Shown: positions 1-7,177, numbered from the stretch's first letter. The stretch: 64,000 nucleotides of DNA from Burkholderiales bacterium (GCA_026954015.1 JAIXLP010000010.1:1-64000), one strand, 5' to 3'. Numbers and translations are program-made. The notes: a model not told the origin generated them from the letters alone.

Positions 1-39
1 CTCGACAACCTCGGGGGAATACTTCGGGGACTTCCTCAT
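1..39 (-). CDS. IS3-family transposase OrfA, N-terminal fragment
   Basis: The ATG at 39-37 opens a minus-strand frame reading MRKSPKYSPEVVE before the window ends. This matches the start of IS3-family OrfA proteins, small DNA-binding proteins with an N-terminal helix-turn-helix that begin with MRKS and a K/R-Y-S-P-E segment. Its position about 50 bases inside the terminal inverted repeat is as expected. Only 13 residues are visible, so the subgroup cannot be given. Confidence 0.65.
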   Translation of the reverse strand, partial: MRKSPKYSPEVVE

Positions 40-90
40 GACGGCTCCATTCTCAATCGAAGGGGCCTCCTCAATTCCCGGGGCGGTTCA
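1..90 (-). mobile_element. End of an IS3-family insertion sequence (cut by window edge)
   Basis: Read on the minus strand from position 90, the sequence begins TGAACCGCCCCGGG, a terminal inverted repeat typical of IS3-family elements. About 50 bases further in, a transposase OrfA reading frame starts. Only the left end of the element lies in the window, so its length, other end and target duplication cannot be seen. The element abuts a plus-strand reading frame that continues from 91, which suggests that it landed inside a gene. Confidence 0.75.
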
Positions 91-189
91 GTGTATGGCG
101 AAGCGGTCGATGCCGTGACGCTGATCCCGCACATGCTCGAAGCCTTCATGGCGGCGGATCGAGGATTCAGGCGCACGTGCCAGAAATGA
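91..189 (+). pseudogene. 3' remnant of a gene interrupted by the insertion sequence
   Basis: Directly after the IS end, a plus-strand frame stays open for 32 codons (beginning VYGEAVDAV, ending FRRTCQK) and stops at 187-189. It has no start codon context of its own and probably is the tail of a gene cut by the IS. The family is not recognised. Its place next to a tRNA gene and a tRNA fragment would suit an integrase or another gene of an integrated element, but nothing in the residues proves that. Confidence 0.35.
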
Positions 190-218
190 AGAAGCCGCCT
201 CTGCGAACAGAAGCGGCT
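182..218 (-). terminator. Rho-independent terminator of the tRNA-Leu gene
   Basis: Positions 193-203 and 208-218 form an 11-bp stem (one G-U pair), closed on the minus strand by a TTCG tetraloop and followed there by a T-rich run (complement of 182-192). It lies ten bases beyond the CCA end of the minus-strand tRNA-Leu gene and so is its likely terminator. Confidence 0.75.
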
Positions 219-227
219 TTTCATATT

Positions 228-549
228 TGGTGCCCGAGGCCGGAATCGAACCGGCACGCCTTGCGGCGGGGGATTTTCTTCCCACTTCGGCTTTCGCCGC
301 CGTCGCTTCCGAAGAAACGCCGTTCGTGGGCTGGAGCACGCCTTCACCGTAGCCTTGCGGCCGTAGGTGCCCGCCGTCTGCTCTCTACACCTTCCGAGGA
401 GCCTTTCGGCTCCAGGGCTTGGCTCGGTATTAGCTCGGACTTGCGTCCAGGGCCTTCGCCGAGTTTGACGGGCTTCACCTCGGGGGTTTCCCCCTGAGGG
501 CTCAAATTTGGTCTGAGTCCCCTGCGTCTACCAATTTCACCACTCGGGC
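228..549 (-). tRNA. tRNA-Leu(CAA) interrupted by a group I intron
   Basis: The 5' exon (549-515) starts GCCCGAG and runs to the first anticodon base. The 3' exon (277-228) resumes with AAAATCCCC and ends with CTCGGGC, discriminator A and an encoded CCA. Joined, they give an 85-nt class II tRNA with a paired 7-bp acceptor stem, a GGGGA/TCCCC anticodon stem, the loop CTCAAAA (anticodon CAA), a long variable arm and a standard T arm (GGTTCGATTCC). The exons are separated by 237 nt with group I core features. A stem-loop terminator follows. It appears functional provided the intron splices. Confidence 0.93.
278..514 (-). ncRNA. Group I self-splicing intron in the tRNA-Leu anticodon loop
   Basis: The 237-nt insert sits after the first anticodon base, the site used by the cyanobacterial/plastid tRNA-Leu(UAA) intron. 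On the minus strand it shows segments shared with the small proteobacterial tRNA introns such as the Azoarcus ribozyme: GTCAAACTCGGCGAAGG, ACCGAGCCAAGC, GGTGTAGAGAG-CAGACGGC and ACGGTGAAGG. The intron ends in G. The internal guide appears to be TTGAG, pairing with the exon end CTC, so the splice-site pair would be C-G rather than the usual U-G. There is no homing endonuclease frame inside. Splice sites are inferred from the required 7-nt anticodon loop. Confidence 0.92.
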
Positions 550-737
550 ATGACGCGATGCTACTTCAACTATCCACTACTATCCGCTCGGCCCCAGGTT
601 GCATTGCTCTGGCTCCTAGCTGACCCCTAGCTCGAAACCCTGGGATTTCACTCAAGAGCCGTTTTGTCCTTCAAACCCTTACCCCATGCGGCTTGGCAGG
701 CGGTTGACTCAAGCGGGACATAGGTAGAAATCCCTAT
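550..737. other. Non-coding stretch between two tRNA-Leu sequences, possible attachment-site arm
   Basis: No convincing gene is seen here. The right end carries an inverted repeat, GACTCAA (706-712) and TTGAGTC (740-746), spanning the point where the tRNA-Leu fragment loses tRNA identity. This resembles the paired core sites of tyrosine recombinases that integrate in an anticodon stem-loop. The rest has no feature I can name. Confidence 0.4.
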
Positions 738-776
738 TTTTGAGTCCCCTGCGTCTACCAATTTCACCACTCCGGC
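738..776 (-). pseudogene. 5' half of a second tRNA-Leu(CAA), truncated in the anticodon loop
   Basis: Read on the minus strand, these 39 bases start GCCGGAG, continue through the D arm (TGGTGAAATTGGTAGACGC) and GGGGA, and end in the loop CTCAAAA. The sequence then diverges, with no 3' half and no matching CTCCGGC acceptor strand within the window. It differs from the intact gene at 228-549 only in the acceptor stem (GCCGGAG against GCCCGAG). It is best read as the left-over 5' part of a native tRNA-Leu(CAA) split by integration. Confidence 0.8.
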
Positions 777-797
777 AGTGGGTTCGCGGGGCCGCGA

Positions 798-803
798 ATT
801 ATG
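798..803 (-). promoter_or_regulatory. -10 element upstream of the truncated tRNA-Leu
   Basis: The minus strand reads TGTGCCATAAT, an extended -10 hexamer ending 22 bases before the first base of the tRNA-Leu fragment. The same TGTGCCATAAT string lies 24 bases before tRNA-Val(CAC) (CATAAT at 23026-23021), so it is probably a tRNA promoter of this genome. No good -35 hexamer is visible. The promoter would also read into the intron-bearing tRNA-Leu downstream. Confidence 0.5.
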
Positions 804-818
804 GCACAGTAGCGGGCT

Positions 819-1724
819 ATGACGACCTATCTGACGATCGAGAACGCTATCGGAAACACACCACTGGTTGCACTGCAGCGCATCGGCGCACAAGGCAATC
901 TCGAGCGGGGCAATGTGGTGCTCGGCAAGCTCGAGGGGAACAACCCGGCGGGTTCGGTCAAGGATCGCGCGGCGTTGGCGATGATCGACGGCGCCGAGCA
1001 GCGGGGCGAAATCAAGCCAGGCGACACGCTGCTGGAAGCCACCTCGGGCAACACCGGGATTGCCTTGGCGATGGTGGCTGCCGTCAAGGGCTACCGCATG
1101 GTGCTCGTGATGCCTGAAGACCTCTCGATCGAGCGCGCGCAGACCATGAAGGCCTATGGCGCCGAGCTCGTGCTCACACCCAAGAGCGGGGGCATGGAAT
1201 ACGCGCGCGATCTTGCGCTGCGCATGGCGGCGCAAGGCAAGGGCCGGGTGCTGGACCAATTCGCCAACGAGGACAACCCGCGCGCGCACTACGAGACCAC
1301 CGGCCCGGAAATCTGGGAGCAGACCGGGGGGCGCGTCACGCACTTCGTGAGCGCCATGGGCACCACCGGGACGATCACCGGCGTGTCGCGCTACCTGCGC
1401 GAGAAGAACCCGAAGGTGCGCATCATCGGCGCGGAACCGACCGAGGGCTCACGCATACCGGGCATCCGCAAATGGCCGCAGGAGTACCTGCCCAAGATCT
1501 ATCGCCCCGAGCTGGTAGATGAGCTCGTCCCCGTGTCGCAGGGCGATGCCGAAGACATGGCGCGCCAGCTCGCGGCGCAGGAGGGCATCTTCTGCGGCGT
1601 CTCGGCCGCCGGCGCCTGTTGGGTGGCGCAGCGAATTGCAGAGCGCGAACGCAACGCCACCATCGTCTTCGTGGTGTGCGACCGCGGCGATCGCTACCTC
1701 TCCACTGGTGTCTTCCCGGCCTGA
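819..1724 (+). CDS. cysM: Cysteine synthase B (O-acetylserine sulfhydrylase B)
   Basis: This 301-residue cytosolic enzyme makes cysteine from O-acetylserine and sulfide (CysM members may also use thiosulfate). The start reads MTTYLTIENAIGNTPLV, typical of CysM. The PLP lysine lies in NPAGSVKDRAAL, the substrate loop is TSGNTGIA, and the PLP phosphate-binding segment is SAMGTTGTITG. Length and the absence of a C-terminal CBS domain favour CysM over cystathionine beta-synthase. It is followed after four bases by a NUDIX gene and then tusA, so two neighbours belong to sulfur metabolism. The ATG is close to the tRNA promoter on the opposite strand. Confidence 0.93.
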   Translation: MTTYLTIENAIGNTPLVALQRIGAQGNLERGNVVLGKLEGNNPAGSVKDRAALAMIDGAEQRGEIKPGDTLLEATSGNTGIALAMVAAVKGYRMVLVMPEDLSIERAQTMKAYGAELVLTPKSGGMEYARDLALRMAAQGKGRVLDQFANEDNPRAHYETTGPEIWEQTGGRVTHFVSAMGTTGTITGVSRYLREKNPKVRIIGAEPTEGSRIPGIRKWPQEYLPKIYRPELVDELVPVSQGDAEDMARQLAAQEGIFCGVSAAGACWVAQRIAERERNATIVFVVCDRGDRYLSTGVFPA

Positions 1725-1728
1725 GCCC

Positions 1729-2298
1729 GTGCAGTACGAAACGCGCTTTTGCCCGCACTGCGCGACCGCGCTGGCGCCCATGGCCCAGCTGGAAGACAGC
1801 GGCGAGAAGGTGCGCCTGCGCTGCCCGTCCTGCGGGTGGACGCACTGGAACAACCCGACGCCGGTGCTGGCGGCGATCGTCGAAGTGGATGGCAAGGTTC
1901 TGCTGGCGCGCAACGCCGCGTGGCCCCCGAAAATGTACGCGCTCATCACCGGCTTCATGGAAGCCGGCGAGAGCCCGCAGGAGGGCATCGCGCGCGAGAT
2001 CAAGGAAGAGACCAACCTGGACGCCGAGGCCATCTCGCTCGTGGGCGCCTATGAATTCCTGCGCATGAACCAGGTAATCATCGCCTACCATGTGCATGCG
2101 CGGGGCACGGTACGGCTGTCGGCAGAATTGCTCGATTACAAGATGGTGGCGCTGCAAGACCTGAAATGCTGGCCCGCCGGAACCGGCTACGCGCTGGCCG
2201 ACTGGCTGCGAACGCGCGGGCACGTGCCGGTATTTTTCACGCCCGAAGAAAATGCGGAGCGCCGGCGCGGCCTGGAAGAACGGAAAGACGGATCATGA
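1729..2298 (+). CDS. NUDIX hydrolase with N-terminal zinc ribbon (NudC-like)
   Basis: The predicted 189-residue protein starts at GTG 1729, four bases after the cysM stop. Longer upstream starts would lie inside cysM. The N-terminus holds a zinc ribbon (FCPHC ... RCPSCGWTHW). A NUDIX box follows, from GFMEAGESPQEG to REIKEETNL, with the REXXEE core intact. Zinc ribbon plus NUDIX resembles NADH/NAD-cap pyrophosphatases of the NudC group, but it is shorter than NudC, so the substrate remains open. Its stop overlaps the tusA start (ATGA), indicating translational coupling. Confidence 0.82.
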   Translation: MQYETRFCPHCATALAPMAQLEDSGEKVRLRCPSCGWTHWNNPTPVLAAIVEVDGKVLLARNAAWPPKMYALITGFMEAGESPQEGIAREIKEETNLDAEAISLVGAYEFLRMNQVIIAYHVHARGTVRLSAELLDYKMVALQDLKCWPAGTGYALADWLRTRGHVPVFFTPEENAERRRGLEERKDGS

Positions 2299-2522
2299 AC
2301 ATCGACACGGAACTGGATGCACGCGGCCTGAACTGCCCGCTGCCCATCCTCAAGGCCAAAAAGGCGCTGACGAAGATGTCGAGCGGGCAGTTGCTCAAGG
2401 TGATCGCGACCGATCCTGGCTCGATGCGTGACTTTCAGGCATTTGCCAAGCAGACGGGCAACGAGCTCATTGAACAGCAGACCGTGGGTGAAGAGTTCAT
2501 CCACGTACTGCGCCGCCGCTGA
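2295..2522 (+). CDS. tusA: TusA-family sulfurtransferase
   Basis: This 75-residue sulfur carrier contains the family signature LDARGLNCPLPILKAKKAL, whose cysteine carries a persulfide, followed by a typical alpha/beta fold ending in EFIHVLRRR. TusA-family proteins relay sulfur from a cysteine desulfurase to tRNA thiolation, molybdenum cofactor synthesis or sulfur oxidation. The ATG at 2295 overlaps the NUDIX stop codon. Its operon with cysM suggests a role in general sulfur traffic, but which acceptor it serves cannot be told. Confidence 0.88.
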   Translation: MNIDTELDARGLNCPLPILKAKKALTKMSSGQLLKVIATDPGSMRDFQAFAKQTGNELIEQQTVGEEFIHVLRRR

Positions 2523-2696
2523 ATCCGCAGGCCGGCGAGCCCTTGAAACAAGAGGATTCGCCGGGCAAACCCGCGAACTGCCGGTGAACTGACGTCACGT
2601 TCAGGGTTTATCGGACGGACTATCCTTCCCGCAGCACTTTGGAAGTGCGACGGCGCTGTTGAAGCCGGTATTTGCGGTCCCACCAGGAAACAGGAT

Positions 2697-3485
2697 ATGT
2701 CACTCGTCAACCAGCTGATCGGAGCGCTCGGCGCCCATTCCGGCGCCTTGCGCATCATCGATCTCACCACACCGCTGTCCGCGCGTACGCCGACCTTGCG
2801 GCTGCCGTCACCCTTCTTGAACCTGATCGACTTCAGCCTGCAAGAGGTGAGCGCGTACAACGCCCCTGGCCCATTCTGGAAGCACAACAACATCCACACC
2901 GGCGAGCACATCGGCACGCATATCGACGCGCCGATCCACTGGGTGACCGGGAGGGAAGGGCGCGACGTCGCGCAGATTCCGCCGGAGCGTCTGATCGGCC
3001 CCGCGGTCGTGATCGACAAGGCGGCCGAGGTGCAGAAGAACCCGGACTATCTCCTGACAATCGACGATATCAAGGGTTGGGAGCGTGAGCACGGAGCGAT
3101 AGCGCCAGGCTCGTGGCTGCTGATGCGTACCGGCTGGTCGCAGTACGGCGACGACCGCGACAAGTTCCTCAACGCCGACGCCACAGGCCCGCATTCGCCG
3201 GGCGTGCAGGCCGAGACCGCGCAATGGATGGCCGAGCATCTGCCGATATCCGGTTTCGGCGTGGAGACCGTCGGCATCGATGCAGGATGCGCCGGCGGCA
3301 TGACGCCGCCATTTCCCAACCACCACCACTTGCTCGGCCACGACAAGTACGGCCTGACGTCGCTGCGCAATCTGGACCAGCTCCCGGTTCGGGGGGCACT
3401 GCTGATCGTTGCGCCACTGCCGATCGTGGGCGGCACCGGCAGCCCATCGCGCGTCTTTGCGTTGCTTGATCAGGGTGCGCATTGA
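2697..3485 (+). CDS. Cyclase-family metal-dependent hydrolase
   Basis: A 262-residue protein of the cyclase family (kynurenine formamidase KynB, isatin hydrolase and relatives). The metal-binding motif HTGEHIGTHIDAPIHW lies around residues 63-78, and a second conserved part GFGVETVGIDAG around 185-196. It lacks a signal peptide and is probably cytosolic. KynB proteins are shorter (about 210 residues), so this is likely another amide or lactone hydrolase of the family. There is no neighbouring tryptophan pathway gene, and the substrate cannot be assigned. Confidence 0.75.
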   Translation: MSLVNQLIGALGAHSGALRIIDLTTPLSARTPTLRLPSPFLNLIDFSLQEVSAYNAPGPFWKHNNIHTGEHIGTHIDAPIHWVTGREGRDVAQIPPERLIGPAVVIDKAAEVQKNPDYLLTIDDIKGWEREHGAIAPGSWLLMRTGWSQYGDDRDKFLNADATGPHSPGVQAETAQWMAEHLPISGFGVETVGIDAGCAGGMTPPFPNHHHLLGHDKYGLTSLRNLDQLPVRGALLIVAPLPIVGGTGSPSRVFALLDQGAH

Positions 3486-3703
3486 AGGACACGTTGATCG
3501 AACGAGTACCGCACTTCATGCCGCCCGCTCTCCCAGTTATGTAAAGTGCGTTCGCTGACGTGAAGAAACTGCGCGGCCTGCGCGCGTGTCCAGCCCATCG
3601 AGCGGTACATGGTGCGCAGCCGGTAGCCTTGTTCCAGGCGGCTTTCCCGCAGGTGCAGGGGCAGTTCTGCCCGTGGCGCTGGCCCGGGGTCTGCTTTAGA
3701 CAA
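3470..3703 (-). CDS. Short HTH protein resembling VC1465-family Xer activation factors
   Basis: 77 residues from a TTG start. The core LRTMYRSMGWTRAQAAQFL-HVSERTLHNWESGR resembles phage/element regulators of the VC1465 (XafT) type: an N-terminal R-L-E-Q-G-Y-R-L-R segment, then a helix-turn-helix with the hallmark tryptophan near its end. Family members continue some 20-30 residues with a conserved P-Y-x-x-Y-K-L-L-R segment. Here the sequence becomes unlike that after GRHEV and ends quickly, overlapping the end of the cyclase gene. It is either a shortened functional regulator or a decaying remnant of a mobile element. Confidence 0.5.
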   Translation of the reverse strand: MSKADPGPAPRAELPLHLRESRLEQGYRLRTMYRSMGWTRAQAAQFLHVSERTLHNWESGRHEVRYSFDQRVLQCAP

Positions 3704-3711
3704 TGTGTATT

Positions 3712-3727
3712 ATGTTAACTATAACAT
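3712..3727. promoter_or_regulatory. Palindrome upstream of the HTH gene (putative operator)
   Basis: ATGTTA (3712-3717) and TAACAT (3722-3727) form a perfect 6-bp inverted repeat with a 4-base spacer. It begins nine bases upstream of the HTH gene start. On the minus strand the adjacent CATAAT could be a -10 element placed so close to the TTG start that the transcript would be nearly leaderless. Autoregulation by the HTH protein is a guess. Confidence 0.4.
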
Positions 3728-3838
3728 GACTGGTACACACTGACCGGTACCATCGGTCCTTCTGCTTGTCCACCTCCTTCCCGCCGGGCGGTCCATGGAT
3801 AATGGTCAGCGACCGCTCCAGCAGGATCAACGTAACGG

Positions 3839-4660
3839 ATGGAACTGAACGAGCTACTGACACGCCGGTGCACGCTGCCCAGTCTGCCGCGGGCGGTGGC
3901 GTTGCTGACAGCAGAGCTTGCGCGACCCGAGCCGAGCCTGCGGCGCGTCAATCGGTATTTCTGTATCGATCCGGCGCTGGCGGCCGATCTGCTGCGGGAG
4001 GCCAATGCGGCATCGTGCGGGCTGCCGGGCCAGGTCTGCGGCGTCGCGGAGGCGCTGGTACTGCTCGACGTGGCGCAGCTGCGCGCCGTCGTGGCGCAGG
4101 CGTGTGTAGGCATACCGTCGCGCTCCGTCCCGGGCATCGACCTACTAAGCTTCTGGCGCTACAGCCTCAATACGGCCAAGCTGGCGCATACGCTTGCCGG
4201 GCTGGTACGCCAGAACCAGGCGGCAGCCTACAGCGTCGGGCTGTTGCACGGGCTGGGGGAAATCGTGCTGCATTTGCTCGATCCGCACGGCAGCCACGGC
4301 ATCAGCACGACCAAGGTTGCTCCGCTGCACCTGCGCAGGGCCAAGTCGGAGCAACGCGCCTGGGGATATTCCTATGCGCAGGTGAGCGCGGGCCTGGCGG
4401 CGCGCCTGTGGCACCTTCCGCAGGCGCTGACGGACGCCCTGCAGTACCACACAGCGCCCTTCAACGGCGATGTGTACGAGCCGCTCGCGGGTGTTTTGCA
4501 CCTGGCGGCCTGGCGGGCACGGGCGTGCGAGACCGGGCTGGGCGAGCGCGAACTTGCCGCGACGTTTCCCGGTGAGGTCGGCGTCGCGCTCGGCATGGAT
4601 ATCGACATGGTGCTGCAGCAGGATCCGATCGACTGGGCGGCGCAGTTCGACGCGGTCTAG
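3839..4660 (+). CDS. HDOD-domain signalling protein
   Basis: A 273-residue protein made almost entirely of one HDOD domain (HD-related output domain). The opening LTRRCTLPSLPRAVALL, the block VNRYFCIDPALAADLLREAN and the central YSVGLLHGLGEIVLHLL are characteristic. HDOD proteins lack the full catalytic residues of HD phosphohydrolases and usually act as cytosolic scaffolds in signalling, motility or virulence. No second domain (EAL, GAF, kinase) is attached. The gene stands alone, flanked by a minus-strand HTH gene and a minus-strand membrane protein gene, so its partner is unknown. Confidence 0.78.
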   Translation: MELNELLTRRCTLPSLPRAVALLTAELARPEPSLRRVNRYFCIDPALAADLLREANAASCGLPGQVCGVAEALVLLDVAQLRAVVAQACVGIPSRSVPGIDLLSFWRYSLNTAKLAHTLAGLVRQNQAAAYSVGLLHGLGEIVLHLLDPHGSHGISTTKVAPLHLRRAKSEQRAWGYSYAQVSAGLAARLWHLPQALTDALQYHTAPFNGDVYEPLAGVLHLAAWRARACETGLGERELAATFPGEVGVALGMDIDMVLQQDPIDWAAQFDAV

Positions 4661-4840
4661 CTGCGGCCGGGTTGCGCGGCCGGATTGATGCTCATCGCCC
4701 TCATCGCCGACAACGGGCTCAGCGGCCTGCCCGACACCTGCTGCAACGCGTTGAACGCGTGCTGCACGGCCTGCAGACTGCGCTGACTGCCGGGCTCGCG
4801 GTCGATGACGCCCGCGGCCAGCGCGGGCAGCCATCGAAGC

Positions 4841-5533
4841 TCACGGCTTTGCCGGGTCAGGGTTCAACGCCCTGCCGACCTCGGTCGCAAGGCCCCGGGC
4901 CGTGACCTGATCCAGGCCGGCCGCGAGCACATGGGCCTCGCCGCCGGCTTCGATTTCGACGCGGTAGGCCACCTCCGCGAGTTTGCGGCGGTGCGCGATG
5001 CCGGCCGCCACGCCCGTCGGTATCCCCTGGCTGGCGTCGTACACGATTTCGACTCCTCCGCCGAACCGGTTCCTGATTCCCACATGGTGGATGTCGGCCG
5101 TGCGCAGCAACTGGCCGCCCACCTCGACACCTTCCGGCCCTACGTGAAACGTTCTCTGCCGGGTGGCGTGAAGACCTCGCGGGTCTTTCAGCAGCACCAT
5201 CCACGTGATCGCGGCGAACAACAAACCCATGATCCATAGCAGGGAGATGCCGCTGCCCGTGACGCCCGCGCCAAGCGCGATCGCCAGAACCGCCGCGAAC
5301 CAGTGGACGGGCGCCGCCGCCGGAGTCACGTCCAGCCGCAGCCGACCATCTTCCTCGTGTCTGGCGTACCCTGCCGCCCCCTTTGGAGACGTGCGGAACC
5401 TCTGGTAGGCAAACACCAACAGGATCGCGGCATACGCGAACTTGACCAACGACTCTCCCAGAGAGCGCGGACTGGCCAGCAACAGGAACCAAAGGCCCAC
5501 GAGACCCGCCATCACGGCAACGCCACGGTGCAT
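4841..5533 (-). CDS. Conserved membrane protein of unknown function
   Basis: 230 residues starting at the ATG at 5533, chosen because GGGAGG lies six bases upstream. An ATG at 5536 is also possible, and longer frames lack a ribosome site. Hydrophobic segments appear near residues 5-20 (VAVMAGLVGLWFLLL), 28-40, 79-92 (WFAAVLAIALGAGV) and 97-112 (ISLLWIMGLLFAAITW). The C-terminal half is soluble, starting at LLKDPRG and rich in beta-type segments (HVGPEGVEVGG, IVYDASQG), reminiscent of PH-like membrane-anchored domains. I do not recognise the family. No operon partner is evident. Confidence 0.6.
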   Translation of the reverse strand: MHRGVAVMAGLVGLWFLLLASPRSLGESLVKFAYAAILLVFAYQRFRTSPKGAAGYARHEEDGRLRLDVTPAAAPVHWFAAVLAIALGAGVTGSGISLLWIMGLLFAAITWMVLLKDPRGLHATRQRTFHVGPEGVEVGGQLLRTADIHHVGIRNRFGGGVEIVYDASQGIPTGVAAGIAHRRKLAEVAYRVEIEAGGEAHVLAAGLDQVTARGLATEVGRALNPDPAKP

Positions 5534-5828
5534 CATCAGCCTCCCATGAACAAGTGAAATCGAGGTATCCAGCCGCGCTGCGCCCAGCCTCCATCTGTCG
5601 GTGGTTCTCACGCAGCGAAGCGCATCCAAGGTGGTGCCCTGCCGGCACCATTGCATGCGCGGAAATCGTAGGGCGGGTCACGCGGGCCGTCTTCCCCCAA
5701 ATGGGGGGGAAGGGTAAAAAGCAGGGTGCGCCGTGGCAACGCCCTGCCCTTGCCTTGCCAGAGCAGGGAATTCAAGCGGTGCTCAGTCCGGACCGACGAT
5801 TCCTGCCCAACGAACGAAGGAGCGCCGC

Positions 5829-7001
5829 ATGGTCACGTCATCGCAGGAGCGCGAGGAAGCCCGCGTTTCGGGATTGATCGCTCACCTCTACGACGCCGCG
5901 ATGGATGGCGCCTTGTGGCGTGGCACCGCCGACCGCATCGCCGAGGCGTTCGACTCCACCAGTACCGTGTTGAAGCTGCACGGCGACGGCGCCCAGGTGA
6001 GCCTGCTGGAATGCACCGGCAATCTGGTCGTATCCGAGCGCGAGCAGGCGTGGGCCGATGACTGGCACCGAAAGGACCTGTGGGTGGAGCGTTCCGTTGC
6101 CCACGGCCTGTCGCGCATCGTGGTCAGCGAACAGCTGGTGACGCCCACCGAAGAGCGGCGCAGCGGCTTCTATCAGGAGTGGTTGCGGCATCTCGGTATC
6201 CACCATATGCTGGGTGCGGTGTTTCCCGTGGCGGACGGCGCAATCGGTGTGCTTGGCGTCCACCGTCCGCGCGGCGCCGGGGTCTACACGCCATCGGAGC
6301 GGCGGCGGGCGGCACTGGTGCTGCCGCACCTGCAGCGCGCGCTGCGGCTCGGGCAGCGTCTCTCGGCGCTGTCGCACCACCACGCGGCGGCGCTGGAGGC
6401 GCTGGATCGGCTCGATGCCGGCGTGCTCATGGTGGACGGTGCCTGTCGCGTCATCCATGCGAGTGCGATGGGTGCATTGCTGCTGCGTGAGAACGCGGAA
6501 ATCTCGACCACCGGTGGGCGCTTGCGGCTGCGTTCGCCCGCGCTGCACCGTCGGCTGCTGGCGCTGGTGCGCTCCGCGATGGATGTGGCGCACGGCAAGG
6601 CGGCGGCTCCCGGCACGGCGCTATCTGTTCCGCGACGGCAGCGCATGCCGCTGGTGCTCGAGGTCGCGCCCTTGCGGCCGTCGGCACGCGCCTTCGGAGA
6701 GCAGCGCCCCACCCTGCTGGTCTTCATCCGCGACCCGCAGGCGCCGCTCGCCGCGGCACGGCTGCGCGACCTGTTCGGCCTGACCCCCGCGGAAGGTCTG
6801 GTGGCCGCGGCGCTCGGCCGGGGGCGTTCTCCCGAGGACATTGCGGTGGACCTGGGCATCGGCCTTGTGACCGTGCGCTCCCACCTTAAACGCATCTTCG
6901 CCAAGACGGGTACACATCGGCAGGCAGAAGCGGTGGCCCTGCTGGCGCGCAGCGTTTCGACTAGCCCACAGTCGGCCGACGCGACCGGCTTTGGGCGTTG
7001 A
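5829..7001 (+). CDS. LuxR-type transcriptional regulator
   Basis: 390 residues from an ATG preceded by AAGGAG. The C-terminus (about residues 318-378) is a LuxR/GerE helix-turn-helix: LFGLTPAEGLVAAALGRGRS, then DLGIGLVTVRSHLKRIFAKT. The N-terminal 300 residues contain no recognisable autoinducer-binding domain and look like GAF/PAS-type sensory regions (for example around GVLGVHRPRGAGVY and LDAGVLMVDGACRVIH). It is therefore probably a solo regulator answering a small molecule or metabolic cue. It is monocistronic, with a terminator of the converging lpdA operon beyond it. Confidence 0.78.
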   Translation: MVTSSQEREEARVSGLIAHLYDAAMDGALWRGTADRIAEAFDSTSTVLKLHGDGAQVSLLECTGNLVVSEREQAWADDWHRKDLWVERSVAHGLSRIVVSEQLVTPTEERRSGFYQEWLRHLGIHHMLGAVFPVADGAIGVLGVHRPRGAGVYTPSERRRAALVLPHLQRALRLGQRLSALSHHHAAALEALDRLDAGVLMVDGACRVIHASAMGALLLRENAEISTTGGRLRLRSPALHRRLLALVRSAMDVAHGKAAAPGTALSVPRRQRMPLVLEVAPLRPSARAFGEQRPTLLVFIRDPQAPLAAARLRDLFGLTPAEGLVAAALGRGRSPEDIAVDLGIGLVTVRSHLKRIFAKTGTHRQAEAVALLARSVSTSPQSADATGFGR

Positions 7002-7143
7002 CAGTTGCCGGTCCGCGTTCTGTAACCGCGGTCGCCACAGCGTGGGAATTCGCAGCCAGATCAGCCGCAAGCGCCCCGCCACAAAGCGCCGGCTGCTATC
7101 GGAATGATACGGCTGGTCACGATGCCCGCGCATCTGCGCAATG

Positions 7144-7177
7144 AAAAGCCGCGCAGCCCTTGCGGGACCTGCGCGGC
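7144..7177 (-). terminator. Rho-independent terminator of the aceE-aceF-lpdA operon
   Basis: GCCGCGCAG (7148-7156) pairs with CTGCGCGGC (7169-7177), followed on the minus strand by TTTT. It lies about 20 bases after the lpdA stop codon and ends the minus-strand pyruvate dehydrogenase operon. Confidence 0.8.

Noticed and set aside
4661..4840. Open minus-strand frame between the HDOD gene and the membrane protein gene
   Set aside because: A 60-codon open stretch exists, but without a start codon, ribosome site or family similarity. It is left unannotated.
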